A DNA stretch of 64,000 nucleotides from the NCBI GenBank assembly GCA_039654915.1, contig CM077593.1, positions 77,108,501 to 77,172,500 on the forward strand, written 5' to 3'. Of this stretch, positions 9,632 through 22,701 are shown piece after piece (the first letter of the stretch is position 1; the number at the start of each line of letters is the position of its first letter). Source of the DNA: Aquilaria yunnanensis (taxonomy: Eukaryota; Streptophyta; Magnoliopsida; Malvales; Thymelaeaceae). The position numbers were made by a program, and so were the translations under genes. A model generated the notes under the pieces. That model was not told where the DNA came from, did no database searches, and was given only the letters and a program-made list of their open reading frames with translations.

Positions 9632-12600
9632 CATTTCTAATTTCAAAACCATTATTATAGATCTAAGCTTTTGTTTCAATCTAAACACATGAATGAACCA
9701 CAACAATAATATTACTTAATATATTGATAATTTAATCTGACATGATTTGTTACCCAGACTTGTCAAGAATATGTGTTAGTGTATCACCTGTAACATTCTC
9801 TTTGTAATTATACTATCATAACACCAAATACCCATAAATTGTGTTCTATTACGATCCAACGAATTGATAGAAATCGAAGTGGTGCAGTTCAATATAATGA
9901 CTAAAATGTAAATCTGATGTAAAAGAATAAAAAATAAGTAGCAATCAACTATCAATATACAATTTACATGTACAATTATAAGAAAAAAAATTACATAATC
10001 CTATTCCTTTGTCTCTTTCATAAATAGATATGTTATCTTAATTGAATATTCCTTCTCCCACACCATCATAGCAATTCTTCTCCCAAGCTATGGTAACAAT
10101 TACAATGAATATCTAAAGCACTAAAAACACAAATAACATAGTTGAATGGAACAAATATTTATATATTTCATAATTAAATAGTACCTCAAAATTATGAGAA
10201 TAGAATGATTATGGAGAGTACACATATGCCTATTTTGGTAATCAAATATTTCCTGTAAACACCAAAGGCCAAAAGATGTAAAGTTAATAGTATGAAAATA
10301 AAAAGTAAGAACCATAAAAGCTGATAAATCTCAAGAAACCACAAAAGAAGAACAAACAATGATCTATTCAATTTAAACTAGACTTAAGGGTATTGAACAT
10401 ATAGGACAATAGAGAAAGCAACGAAAGCTATAATTACAAAACCATCACAGTAGACACAGAAGTGGATGACACATTAGAGAATGGAATATTAAAAGACAAC
10501 GAACAAAGCAAACAAAGACATATATAAGTCAATTAAAAACATGTAAATAGAGAAAAAAATCAACACATCATTAAACAACACAGAAGACACAATGACACAC
10601 AATAGCAATAATCGAGTACATGAGATACAAAAAAAAAATTTTTGAAACAGAATTTTTTACATCAATTTTCAATTGCTTATAATACTATCATTTTGGAAAG
10701 CGTGAAAGGTACATACAATGGTAACTTTGCATTTCTTCAAAGTGAGTTAAGATAAAAAACCAGCCCATTTACTACAATTGAATGGCATATTTAACCAACT
10801 TCTGAACTTTTAGGTCTTAAAAACTTAACTTTATAGACAAACTAAAACTCAATTTTGCATCACAACAAAGATACAAATGTACAGTTGCCATATACTTTCA
10901 CATGTAATTGTACTAACTGATATGTACAGTGAGTCATAAAACACATTTGCTCTTGGTGCATGCAACTCAAACTCCCAGTCTCATTTATCCTATGTAACTA
11001 ACCCGCTCTATAGTAAACTGTAGCGTTCAACATTTTTTTTACAGGGCATTCAACATATATTATATACAAACAAATCTTAGTTATTTACCCAGGGTGTAAG
11101 AGCAAAAAAAAAAGGTTGAACAAAGGGTGAGAAAGTAGTTGAATAAACCATTAGAATTTTGAAAGAACCATAAACAAAAAAATGTATAAAAAAGAGGAAA
11201 AAAAACCTAGTGAATGCTGCTTATGCACAGATAGTGTTGGTTTCAGACTAATTGTGTTATTCTGAATTTTAAAACTCCTTGGAAGTAGCTATTTAAGTTG
11301 GAAGTAGCAGTCTGGTGTGAAAATCAATTCGAAAGTGATTTAATATATAAGAAAGAAGAAAAAAACCTAGAGAATGCTGCTTATGCATAAACAATGCTAG
11401 TTTCAGAGTAATTGTGTTATTCTGAATTTTAAAATTCCTTGGAAGTAGCAATTTATGTTGGAAGTAGCAGTCTGGCATGAAAATTAGTTCTAAAATGATT
11501 TAATGTATAAGAAAGCAGAAAGAAACCAATTCTAAATTTCAAAACTCCTTGGAAGTAGCCATTTAAGTAGGAAGTAATGGCCTGGCATGAAAATCAATTC
11601 TAAAGTAATTTAAAAGTGACTTATCATTTAATTGTTTGAAGATCAGTCTTGGCAAGACGACTGTAGGTTCCTATCTTTAGGGTGATGAAGGTTGACCTGA
11701 GCTTTGACTTTTGTCTAGAAGTACTGATTGGAGCTGCAATTTTTCCTACAGGTTGAATTGGGACCTTTTTATAATACCCACCCTAGGAAATGGGGGTAAC
11801 AAAACACCCCCAGTTGAAAGCCATCTGATATTTCAAAACAAATCTGAGCTGTCTGATCCACCATTTGTAACCAGCTAAAGAGGTTAATGAGGGAGAAAGG
11901 TGATTCTTTTCGGGTCAAACTCAGGGTTATGTTCGGGTCATGACTGACCCATTTGAGATACAATCTTCTCCTTATCAATTGCGATCATCATGGCAAATTT
12001 GGGCTAGCTGTCAACGTGGGTCGCTTGTAGCGACAATGGGACTTGGTCTCTAGACGGCAATGGTCGAAGGAATGGTGGTGATAGGTATGTGTGAGTTCAA
12101 CGGCCTTAGATTGTTGATTTCATGTTTGTGGTGGTTCAAGAAGCTTGAAACAGAAACTAAGGGTTCTGGCGGCATGGTCGCATATGTTGGAAATGGTTGG
12201 TGGTCGCTAATCGATGGCAGCAATGGCATTAGTAAGGTTAACAATGGAGAGCAACATAGAGGAAATGTTAGGGTGTTTCCCATAGAATTAGTAACAGTAC
12301 AAGGACTAAAAATGTGATTTCTCCATTTTTAATGCAGTTTTCAGTCAAGTCTTTAAATATTATAGGGTTTGTACCAAACCTTTTGCGAATATGTCAATTG
12401 TGACCCTAAACTTGCAAATATTTCATATTGTCCCAAAAGATCTAATAACTTTTTAAGTACCCTGAAGTTGACTTGGTCACTATTTAAATTGATCCTTAAG
12501 AATATTTTTTAAAAGGAATGCCACAAAAACATATGAATGTTATACAAATAAAAAAATTTTGTCCACTCAACTTGAAAAGAACATGAAAAATAAATTTTTC

Positions 12601-13179
12601 CAAAAAAGTAAGTTCAATTTATTGATTTTTTTCTTAAGTTAGGTATAGAAAAGACTTCATAAAACTTGATACAAAAAACTGGATACATAAAACCATAATC
12701 GGTCACATAGTGTCACTTTTAAAGTAACCTAGTCACCTTTTAAATAACATAAAAATATGAATGACTCATCTTGAAAATCCCTAAAAAGAAAATAAACTTT
12801 TACTTTTTATGAATTTATTTTCTTAAAATACTTAAAGAGAAGTAAAATTATTGTAGTGCCCATTGCATAAAAAATCAAATTCTTTACTTGAAATTTTGAC
12901 AAAAATAAATAAATAAATTATAGATGATTTGTAAATATAGCTCTTTGATGAAGAAATTATTAATTTTCATTCAAGTGCCTAAATCTTTTTTCTGTAATTA
13001 ATTTAAGTACATTAGAGTAATACTATCTACATATAAAAGATGTTTCAAATTTTTAAGAGATTTACATATATTCTGTAATACTACATATAGAGTACGAAAC
13101 TAGGATTTTGTTTTAAATATTCCTAGAAGCCATTAATCCTTAATACTTTTAAGTGTGCCCTTATAAAATTATGTTCTTA
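9632..13179. other. AT-rich intergenic DNA
   Basis: No domain-bearing ORF is visible on either strand. It includes a 160-bp tandem repeat (11190-11620, listed separately) and a short open stretch at 12060-12317 with no recognisable product. The remainder is AT-rich sequence with no repeat structure that I can make out. Confidence 0.6.
11190..11620. repeat. 160-bp tandem repeat, about 2.7 copies
   Basis: Anchor words AAACCTAG (11203, 11363) and CCTTGGAAGTAGC (11277, 11437, 11547) recur at 160 bp and then 110 bp, so the third unit lacks about 50 bp. Units are roughly 85-90 percent alike by eye. Confidence 0.8.
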
Positions 13180-13326
13180 AAACACAATAAACCCTAACCA
13201 TTAATCATATTTTTAAACGCTAAAATCCTAAACCCTAAACCTAAAACCCATGCTGTAACCCAAAACCCTAAAACAAACTCCCCACATAACTTAAACTCTA
13301 AGACCTAGATCATATCTTTTAAACCA
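13180..13326. repeat. degenerate telomere-like tract, CCCTAAA orientation
   Basis: ACCCTAAACC-type words recur (AATCCTAAACCCTAAACC and similar), diverged from the plant telomere unit. This is an interstitial tract, not a chromosome end, since ordinary sequence continues on both sides. Confidence 0.65.
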
Positions 13327-13580
13327 CACTACAAGACGGATGTAAAATAGCAACTGAAAATTGCTACTGAAAGTTAGTTGCTGGGTGTTTTAGTCGCTAA
13401 GCAGTTAGAAGTAAAAATGTGCACGTTTAATTACGACTGATAACTGAGTGAAAGTTTCAGTTGCCCACATATTAGTCACTTTTTAGTCAGAAACTTTTTA
13501 TAGATTTGACTGCAGTCAGTTTTTTAGATGTCCAATTTGCCTCGATTACCTTCCTAGTGGCTAAGTTGATTTATAAGTTT
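13327..13580 (+). mobile_element. possible CACTA-type transposon terminus
   Basis: CACTACAAGACGG at 13327 resembles the CACTACAAGAAAA end of plant En/Spm elements. Short words TAGCAACTGAAAA, TTGCTACTGAAAG and related variants follow it, as in CACTA subterminal repeats, and a related word (AGCAACTGAATTTCGAC) appears near 14357. No matching right end ending in TAGTG was found, so this may be a fragment. Confidence 0.35.
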
Positions 13581-13589
13581 TGGATTTTT

Positions 13590-14062
13590 AGGGTTTGGGT
13601 TTTTTTAGAGTGTAGGATATATGTTTTAGGATTTTTTTTAGGGTTTGAATTTTTTTTTAGGGTTTAGGGATATAGAACTAGTATTTAGGGTTTTAAAGTG
13701 GTTAAGGGTATTGGACATAAATTTAGGGTTTGGGATTTTTATTCAAGGTTTAGGTTTTAGGGTTTAGGGTTTTATTAGGGTTTAGGTTTTAATTAGGGTT
13801 TGAATTTTAGGGTTTAGGGGTTTGTATTAAGTGTTTGGGGTTTAGGGGTATGGAATTAGAGTTTAGAGTTTAATTATTGTTTAATTTTTAGGATTTAGTG
13901 TTTAGGGTTAGTATTTAGGATTTAGGGATTAGGGTTCATGGTATATAATTAGGTTTAAGGTTTACCATTTGGGGATATAAAATTAGAGTTTGGGGTTTTA
14001 GGGTCTTATGGGGTTTTGGGTTTTTTGTTTTAGGGTTTAAGGGTTAATTTAGGGTTTGCATG
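13590..14062. repeat. degenerate telomere-like tract, TTTAGGG orientation
   Basis: Dense imperfect TTTAGGG / TTAGGGTTT words, for example GGTTTTAGGGTTTAGGG near 13750. The orientation is opposite to the tract at 13180-13326 and to that at 38560-39214. Confidence 0.75.
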
Positions 14063-15154
14063 TTTAGAGTATAATTAATTATTAACATATCAGAATTATT
14101 CTTATGGTTCTTACTTCCCTTTATAAAATATAATTTCTCTATTAATTTTAATTTAAAATCATTTATATGGAGAAAATTTCATGAACTTATACATATATTT
14201 ATGATTGTACCATATGTGTAATTATATTCATGTATGTACACACATATTTATATGCATATTTATGATTATACTATACATATAATTATATTCATATTATATT
14301 TATATTTGTGTCTATGAAAATATAAAGTAAAAAAACTGGAAAAATTATGAACATAGCAACTGAATTTCGACTAAACACATGTATGGGGTGAATACATTCA
14401 TCTGATGGGGTGACTGGATTCGTGGCTTTCGTGGCTAAACTTCGATTACAACCCGACTGAACGTTGACTGACAAAGTTCAGTTGTTCCAGCTACTTCCCT
14501 TCTACTTCCATTTTTTTTTACTTGGTTGTCTCGCATCTCTTTCAACCCTTTCACTCTTGTCTCTCACTCCCATCTCTCATCTCCATCTACCAGTCCACCA
14601 TGTCTATCCGTGTAACTATCCATTCACCTTGCTAGTCCGCCGTCTATCATCTTCATCCACGTCACTATCCGCCTTGGCCATTCTTTGCCTTACCTAGCCA
14701 TTCGCGTCACCGTTTTTCTCCTCACCCATCCACCTCACCTCCTTGACCTCCTCGTCGTCACCTCTTTAGCCTTGTCACCTCCTCAGACTCACCGCCATCA
14801 CCTCAGTCTCCTCTACCTCAACCTTGGCCTCACCACTGTTGCCTCAATCTCCTCCACCTCACCCTTAGCCTCCTCTACCTTATTTGCCTCTAGATATGAG
14901 TTTTACATTTTTGAATTGTTTGAGTTTTTGAATTTGATATTTAGGTATGTATGTTGAATTTTATATTAATCTAAATGTATTTCATTTAAATTATAATTTC
15001 ATTATATGAATACTATTTCCATTAATAGTAATTTAAATAAGTTATTTGAGTTCCCGTTGATATTTAGTTGAGTTGATTTTGGGATATGGTTGGGTTAGGT
15101 CAGGTTTATTTAGGTTCAGGTTTAAAAAAAGTTTTCTTCTTTTAGTGTATTTAA
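14063..15154. other. AT-rich DNA with a pyrimidine-rich stretch
   Basis: 14480-14890 on + is rich in CT and CCACCTCACC words, which gives two overlapping short ORFs (14464-14957) made of Ser, Leu and Pro with no recognisable domain. Nothing else is visible. Confidence 0.5.
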
Positions 15155-15779
15155 TGAAGAAAATATTACAAGTACAAAAAATAATTAATTTTTGAATAAT
15201 ATGCTTATTAAATTATTATTTTATACTTCTACCAATGATACTCAATAATTTACAAAGTAATAGTAACATAGGAAGGAATTTAAAATCCAGTTTTTTATTC
15301 AGTAATTTTAATTCATTATCATACATTAATCTTATATAAAATAATTATTTAGAAAGAAATATCAATTTAATAATATTTTAAACATAAAGGAGTACAAAAA
15401 AATTTTAAACCAAAAAATATTATTAATATTTTTTATCATTTTAATTTATTTAAGTTAAAAATTTACCAAAAAATAATTAATTTGGACAAAAAATATTAAT
15501 TTGTTTAGATTTTAAATTAAAAAAGTTTGAAAAATTAATTAAAATTTCTATGAAAATAAAATATTTTTTATTAATTTCTATCATCTTAATTTATTTCAGT
15601 TAAAAATTTACAAAAACAATTACTTTGGACAAAAAAATATCTTAAAAATTACTTTTTACACTTCTTGAAGTGCAAATTATCAATAAAATTATAATTTAAG
15701 TGAATAATCACTTCTTATAAGAATAATATACAATAACACACATAATTAATGCTAAATGTCCTAAACCCTAAATTGAGCA
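15155..15779 (+). repeat. AT-rich inverted repeat arm (left)
   Basis: This arm is the reverse complement of 41423-41975. Matching landmarks include AGTAATAGTAACAT, GAAGGAATTTAAAATC, TCATACATTAATCTTATA and the inner end CCCTAAATTGAGCA. Identity is roughly 80 percent by eye with small indels. See the right arm. Confidence 0.8.
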
Positions 15780-15789
15780 CTAGTAAAAA

Positions 15790-18742
15790 TGTAGTATCCC
15801 CTACCCCGAATGGGGACCTCTTAGGAAGACTATGGAACAAAGTTCCATACTAGTTGCTGTTGGCTAGTTAATTACTTGTCTCATTTTAAAACCTTTCATG
15901 CATCTAGTTATTAACCTATGTAGCACTATGCATGCACTTGCTTCGACTTGAATTTCAATTTAAGAAAATCAATAAAAAACATTGCTGCGGCTTTTATAAA
16001 ACATAAACAAACCAAAAGTCAAAGCGTAAAGCATAAGGGTATTTACTATAAGTAATAACCATGCACGTGTATTATTACATAAGTAAAGACTATGCACATG
16101 CCTAAAAGAAACTAAAATACTACTCAACCAAGAGATATTTGAGGCTAAACTAGCATACATGCGTATACTGAAAGACCACTACTAAGATCCATGGTCCACT
16201 ATGCTCGTCCTTATGCCACTTGCCTCTATAAGGCTGCAAGACAACTATAGTTAGCACAACACATAACCAGCAATAAACTAGAATCAATGAATGGTTTACT
16301 AGGTGGTTACCTAAAATATAAATGCTAGCTCGACAACCCTTCAAGGTCGCCGAAACCTTACAAATTCAATCTGCACAACAACACTAAAGGGAGTGAGAAT
16401 CCTAAGATTCCCAGTAAGGGATTTGGGTACCTACAAAGAAACATCCAAAACCTGCAAACAAAAACCTGAGGACACTCATATAAATAATATATGATATCTA
16501 CTGTAGGCCTTGTGCAGTTTGAGGCCTAACATATGCGCATATATTGGAGTCCCTTGGGGCCTTACCTCTTCCTAGTGCTCACACGGACATCACCTGTGCC
16601 TAGCAAGTTCTTGGCCCCTAACTTGCTCCTAGCAAGCTCAGCTTGCTGACGTCCTAGTAAGCTTAGCTCACTAGTTAACCATCCCTTTTGTTGTTGTACA
16701 GGTGAACATGGTGGATGCTTCTTCCTTGTGTTTTAAGGAACTCACTAGGTGTATAAGCTCCCACATAATGCCTCAAGCCATTGGCTTGTCTAGGCCACTA
16801 TGGTACTAAGCCTCCACCCAACTAGGTGCATTAGGCTCCCACTTGGTGTCTCAAGCTAATATGCTCAGCTAGATCACCAAGGTACTAAGCCTTGCTCATT
16901 TAACCTACCGAGGATGCACTAAACTTTAACTTGTGCCTTAAGTCACAACTTAGCTAGGTTATAGGTGCACTAAGCCTTCATCCTTAGAGCTCCACTATAC
17001 ACCATTACTTGGTTCACACTATTATGGTAAGATTTGTTATGGATGGACTTAATTTACTAGCTTCCATAGAACGCCTCATGTGCACTAAGGTTTCTCATTG
17101 GTGTCTTAAGCTCAAAGCATCAAATTAGACTACCAATGGTGCTAAACCCGCTTAACCTTTCCTAATGGCCCTATTGTAGTGCCCCAAGCTCATTCTAGAT
17201 CACTTTCCTTCATGCTTTTTTTGTACGCAAGAGAACTTGATCCAAAACTAGTGTCTTGAGGAGCTATAGGGGGTACTAAGGTACCATGGGTCACCTTCCA
17301 CCCTAAGGTCCCTTAAGCACTCATTGACCTTCACTTTGGAGCAAACTATAGAAAAACCTAGGCCAATTTAGAGTTTGCGGAAAGCATGAAATTTGTATAT
17401 CTTTCTCTTAGCTTCGTACAGAATATTGAATCGCCTTAATTAGACACCCGAGTAAGAAGTTATGAAAGAAATACTACAGCATCTCAATGCTATCAAGTGC
17501 TGGCACCTGGGCGTCGAAGCCGGCACTGAGGTGCCAGATGCTTTTTTTTCTCAGATTCCAAATGGAGTGCTGGGCACTGCAGCCCCACCTAGCGCCTAGG
17601 CGCCAGGCCTCCGAGCCTTGCATTTCCAAACATCGTCCATACATGTTTGGAGGACTCCCAAGTCACCCAAACCTTCATACTAAGCCTTGCTAAGCTCTAG
17701 TCCATTAAAACAACTACAATAACCCATTTTCATGCTAAACTAACCAAGCATCAAGGTCTCAATTGCACTACCCAAGAGCTTGATTACCACTAGTCCATCA
17801 CAACACAAACCTCACCATAATCATGCATATCTCACAAACTGCATGAAACCAACATTCTAACAACTAAGACATGCATTGTAGGAGTATGTAAACTAAATTC
17901 CTTACCTCAATTAAGATGAACAAGCACTTAATCAAGCACCATATCCAACAAAGGCTTCACTGGGTGTTCCTATGTTTCCAAGAAAAATTCAACATATAAG
18001 GCACTAAATTAAGCTCAACCAAGCTAGACCCAAGCTCATACAACCTCACGAAAGGAAGAACAACTCAAGAACAAAAAGGGCAAAATGTTACCTAAGCTCA
18101 CCAAGCTCTAAAATGTGATCCAAGGCCTTCTACACCAAAACTATGCAAGAATAAGCTCTTTCTAGCATGGTTAGCTCATGGGACTTTGATTTCCACCAAA
18201 AATTGATGTTTTTATAAAGAATTGGGCATGGATTCGAGAGGAGAAGGAGAGCTACGGGTTTGAGGTTGAAGATGATGAATAGTGAAGCCCCAAATCCTTG
18301 GAAATGGTTTAAATGCCCAACTTCTCACTTTACTCCTTCAACTTGTTTAGTTTTGCCAATAAGACCCCATGCTCAAATAGTGGCGTAAGACTTGGCAATC
18401 TAGTCCAACTCTTTGGTTTCTTGTCACTGGGCTCCAAAAGAACAAGTCATGAGCTCGAATACCAAGACTTGGCAATCTAGTCCAACTCTTTGGTTTCTTA
18501 TCATTGGGCTCCAAAAGAACAACTCATGAGCTCGAATACCAAACTTATCACCTTGGGGTACAAAATGACCATTTTGCCCCTGGTGACACATAGGTGCCAA
18601 AATGACATAGAAACCACTCAACCCTTAATAGACTTGTTTGACTTGCTAAATGAAACTAATTGAGGCATTGAAAGAAGGATTCTGACTTGTTTAACAAGTC
18701 TTACCTGACCAATGAAGGTCTGCTACCTAGAGGGCCGTAACA
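15790..18742 (-). repeat. 3' LTR of the LARD-like element (left copy)
   Basis: 2953 bp. On + it begins TGTAGTATCCCC and ends GGCCGTAACA. It aligns over its whole length with 22478-24030 plus 37034-38541. It has a private 77-bp tandem duplication near its right end. Confidence 0.85.
18391..18544. repeat. 77-bp tandem duplication
   Basis: CTTGGCAATCTAGTCC starts at 18391 and again at 18468, with near-identical units. The other LTR of this element has a single copy (near 38269), so this duplication arose after insertion of the element. Confidence 0.85.
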
Positions 18743-18756
18743 TTTTCCCCACCTTG
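18743..18756 (-). promoter_or_regulatory. polypurine tract of the LARD-like element
   Basis: On - the sequence AAGGTGGGGAAAA lies directly before the LTR start TGTTACGG. Confidence 0.7.
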
Positions 18757-21700
18757 GAGAATTTGGTCCTCCGAATTGGATCTCCTCACCTTGAGATGAA
18801 AGCTAGGATATGGTGCCAACATATATAGGCCAAACCTAGCCACAGGTGTCAACTTCATAACTACTCACCTGGTGCTCACCTACCTGACTTACTTAACTAA
18901 TGCCCTTTGGCTTTCAAATTGGGCCCTTACCTATATAGGCACGGTAGCCAGCGCTATAGTTTGTGCTCATGCCACAGGACAATCTCAATTGCACTACTCA
19001 GTGTTCCCCTACCTTCCTGACCTTGCTCAGCCTACAAGCACCTTAGTGCTACTTCATTTTGAAGACTATGGTATGATACTTCACTATCCTTGGCATATAG
19101 ACACTATTAGAGGACCTCTGATAACTCAACTTTGTCCTGGTAAGTCCGGTGTTCAACAAGTTCCCCTTACTTCCCCTGGTGCCAAACCTCCCAGAAAAAG
19201 TTAGCTTAACAAGTTTGCAACTTGCCCACTAGCACTTGCACTTTAAAAGTCTTAACCTAGGTCAGGCACCTAACTTCCTATACCACTTGGTGCAAGATAC
19301 CTTAAAAAGTGTAGAACTTGTCCACTAAGTCTTACACTGATGGTTCTTCACCATAGGCTTGGTACTCAACACTCTAGAGAAACACTAGACTAAGTGTGTC
19401 ACTAATGAACTATGGCATCGCCACAACACACCCCTAGCACCCAAGGCATACTCCACTCCTTGCTCCACTATACTCTAGGGCTTTTCCGAGCAAATGGTCT
19501 ACCAAGAGCTATAAGTCTTGGCACAACCTAAGGTATGAGTCTTTGACGCTCTTCTTTGATGGCCCCTATGCTTCAGGCATCCTAGTGCATCATGTGGGAT
19601 ACGTATACACTACCTAAGCATTGTAGTCCTACGGCCCTTGCCGCTTTGGAGTTCCTTACACTTGTATTACTACCAAAGAAAATTTCTCTGGTGCAAGTGC
19701 CAGAACCTTCATGTGGCTTGTAGTCTTTAGACCTCATTCATGGCTCCTCAGCTTTGGTTTTCTGGCACCCAGTAACGGGATACCAATATACTACCTGAAC
19801 CAAGGTTTTGATGCTTCAGTCACTTACTTAAGAGTATCCTTGGTGCGTGAAGCCTATACACTAAGTCTTCACTTTTTAGGCAACTCAGCCCTTTACTGCT
19901 ACCAATTACCTTGGTACCTTCTAGTGATCATTAATTAATTGGTCAACTATGATCATAAGGGGACTGCCTTTACGTCCATGCATAACTACCATACCATGAA
20001 CTACAACATGCAAAAATTTTGCTGGGATGATGTGTGGACACGATCTAGCACCACTACATAATTTTTTTCTAGGTGGGAGAACTGACTTTACAACTTTACT
20101 CCGTTCACTATCAAGAGGTAACTAGCCACAGGAAACTTCTTGGGTGGCTCATCTGCTACAACTCCACCTAGTGCATTAAAGTGTTTCCTATACACCACAA
20201 GATCGATACTATCCTTTGGAGTTGTGAGCCTTACTCGCTAGCCCATTATCCAATTTCATAAGTCACTATCCCTTCCCTTATGAGGCACTAGGATCTAGTG
20301 AAACTCACACTCACTTTGGGCTCTCGACTAGCTTAACCTAACCAACTCTAATTATGGTTTCAACCCTAGACTTTCATATACTTTGATGAATGCCAACAAC
20401 TACCAAAGTCACAGACACGACCACTTGAGCACAATTGTACCTATACTCACTTGGCATTTTTCAAACTACTAAGTGAATCACTTAGCTAGGTGGGAGATTC
20501 CACTATGGCCATCCTAAGTCATCTCTTGATTAGTCATAGTAAACTTTTCCGCACGGGCCTACATAACTCTACCCTAAAAGGTTTAGGCAAAACTTATTCT
20601 TCTTGGCATCACTTGGTCCTTCCCCACCTTTGTTTTTAAATTCCACTAACTTACTAGCACAAAAACCAACCAACAGCTACCATAAGTTCCTTGGTCCCAT
20701 CTAGGACTTAGTCCTTCACTTACTTGGATAGCCTCACTAATCGAGCACTTTTCTCCCGTAAGTCATCTTGGTGGCCCTTGACTCTACTTAACCTTAGGAT
20801 GATGGCCACGAATTAGATACTATCCCTTGGTCAATGGCGGTCATTCCTATTGCTCAGGTTCTCTTACTACCACTTGGTAGCTGAGTCCAACCCTTAGCGA
20901 CTATTTTACTCCTGCTGGCTATAAACTAGGGTATAAAACTAACGAACGAATAAAAATATCCTTCTGTTTACCCTATTGATGAGTTCCTTGCTCTTTGTTT
21001 TCCTTCGTGGCTTTCATCTGCATAACATATTTCAAATCTTACCTTTTTACCTTCTCAGCACCTGGCTGAACTATCCTACTGCTTACATAGTCTGAGCAAC
21101 TCATCCTATTACTTAGCCAGCTATTGATGTTAAATAGGCCAACCAAACTAACTTACAAACAAAAGAGTGTAGCCTATGGAACCTTAGAACACTTCCAATC
21201 TAAGTTAATCAAGCCTCTATTTCTGTGGTTTTATGTACTAGGAAGTGGATCTTAGGCTCCAAGTATAACCCCAACACTTATTGCATTTTTATGTCCTAAT
21301 GCACTCAGGTTCACCCTTAGCCCCATTCAAGAAAACTACCCAACATGCTAGACAAGACTATGCCATTAAACTGATGCTGGAACAACCAACAGGAAATTAA
21401 ACTACTAGTGGAAGGTTAAGAGCTTACCTTACACTAGCCTCAACTTTCCCATTAGTTTACTATGACTACCAGTCAAGTGTGGGACCTGAATGGCCGTTGC
21501 CTACCTCGACCACTTAACTGGCCAAGGTGAAACTTCAACTACTGCTCTGGTGTACTAGGTCAATCCCTTGTCGTAACAACTATTAAGGACTTATTCATAA
21601 GCTGGCTTTATCATAACCAAGCCCATGACCACTAAGACCACAAACATTAGTTTCCTAGGTGCATGGCTTAGAGCAATATTCCTTTTGCACGAAGGAAATA

Positions 21701-22455
21701 AGTTGTACTATCCTTATGATCCATTCTCAATCATCAGCCAACTTCAGCACTATGGGCATGTCGCCCAGGTTGCAACTAGGTTGCGTGAGCCAACCTCCAC
21801 CTTGCCAATCATGTGTCTAACTCAATTAACTCTTTTGCGAGGTCGGTGCCTTACCAAACAACTTGTTGGTTACTCCATATCCATACTCGTAGAGAGCCTC
21901 CATAGTGTTAGCTTAAGGCCTTGTTGTTTTTAACTTTAAACTCTACTCTTGTGGAGAAAAGGTGCGAGAGTGCTCCTTTACTCAACTACGTAGCCCACAT
22001 GACCAAGAGTTATCTTATCTTGGTCAGTGCATTCTTGTCTTCTTTTTGTGTTGCTTAACCCATCCAATGAACCCTAAAAATTTAGGGAACTCCCCACCTT
22101 GGAGGTCCACACCTCCTACTCCTTCAGATCAAGTCTCCTACCTCATTCTAAGGTTTTAAAAAGTTTCCCTTAGGATGGTGGTCACATCCCACTACCAGCA
22201 TCAAGGCATTACCACTACCTCGGAGCAAGTTAAACTACCTACCCCAATGTTGCCACACAACTAAACTACTAGGATTCATGCTGAAACCCCTAGTGTTTGA
22301 AACTGTACTTGACCTAGTTCCACCCTCACAGCCTGCAACCAAAGCCAAATAGCACACACAAAAGACAGAAACTACTAGTTGGTGCTAACTATCCTAGCAC
22401 AATGACAACATCTTGATCTCAGTCACCTAGTGTCCAATGACTCATAGTCGAGTCT
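18757..22455 (-). other. non-coding interior of the LARD-like element
   Basis: 3.7 kb between the polypurine tract and the primer site. The longest ORFs (18872-19204, 19711-19938 and 21625-21933, all on +, antisense to the element) have no recognisable motif. I looked for YVDD-, DTG-, CCHC- and DNGS-like motifs on - and saw none. Confidence 0.65.
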
Positions 22456-22475
22456 AGAGCCTTACCCTAATACCA
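22456..22475 (-). promoter_or_regulatory. primer binding site, initiator-Met tRNA type (decayed)
   Basis: On - the LTR ends ...GCTACA, then AG, then TGGTATTAGGGTAAGGC. Plant initiator-Met primer sites begin TGGTATCAGAGC; this one differs at a few positions. Confidence 0.65.
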
Positions 22476-22701
22476 CTTGTAGCATCCTTTACCCTGAATG
22501 GGGTCTTCCCAGGAAGACTATGGAACAAAGTTCCATATTTGCTGCAGTTGGCGAGTTAATTACTTGTCTCATTTTAAAACCTTTCATGTATCTAGTTATT
22601 AACCTACGAAGCACTATGCATGCACTTGCTTCGAATTGAATTTCAATTTAAGAAAATGAATCAAAAACATTGCTGCAGCTTCTATAAAACATAAACAAAG
22701 C

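Noticed and set aside
12060..12317. Gly- and Trp-containing ORF of 85 codons as a small protein gene
   Set aside because: No recognisable domain, no regulatory context, and an overlapping ORF on the other strand of similar length.
13590..14062. True telomere or chromosome end
   Set aside because: The TTTAGGG units are degenerate and interrupted, and ordinary sequence follows on both sides.
14464..14957. Two overlapping ORFs as a Ser/Pro/Leu-rich protein
   Set aside because: They come from CT-rich, CCACCTCACC-type low-complexity sequence without a recognisable domain.
15790..15800. 5-bp target duplication for the LARD-like element
   Set aside because: Left flank (GTAAAAA) and right flank (ATAGCCC or AATAGCC) do not match; mutation or an imprecise right end may have hidden it.
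18872..19204. ORF of 110 codons in the LARD-like interior as a real gene
   Set aside because: It lies antisense to the element, has no motif, no promoter context and no counterpart, and is of a length expected by chance.
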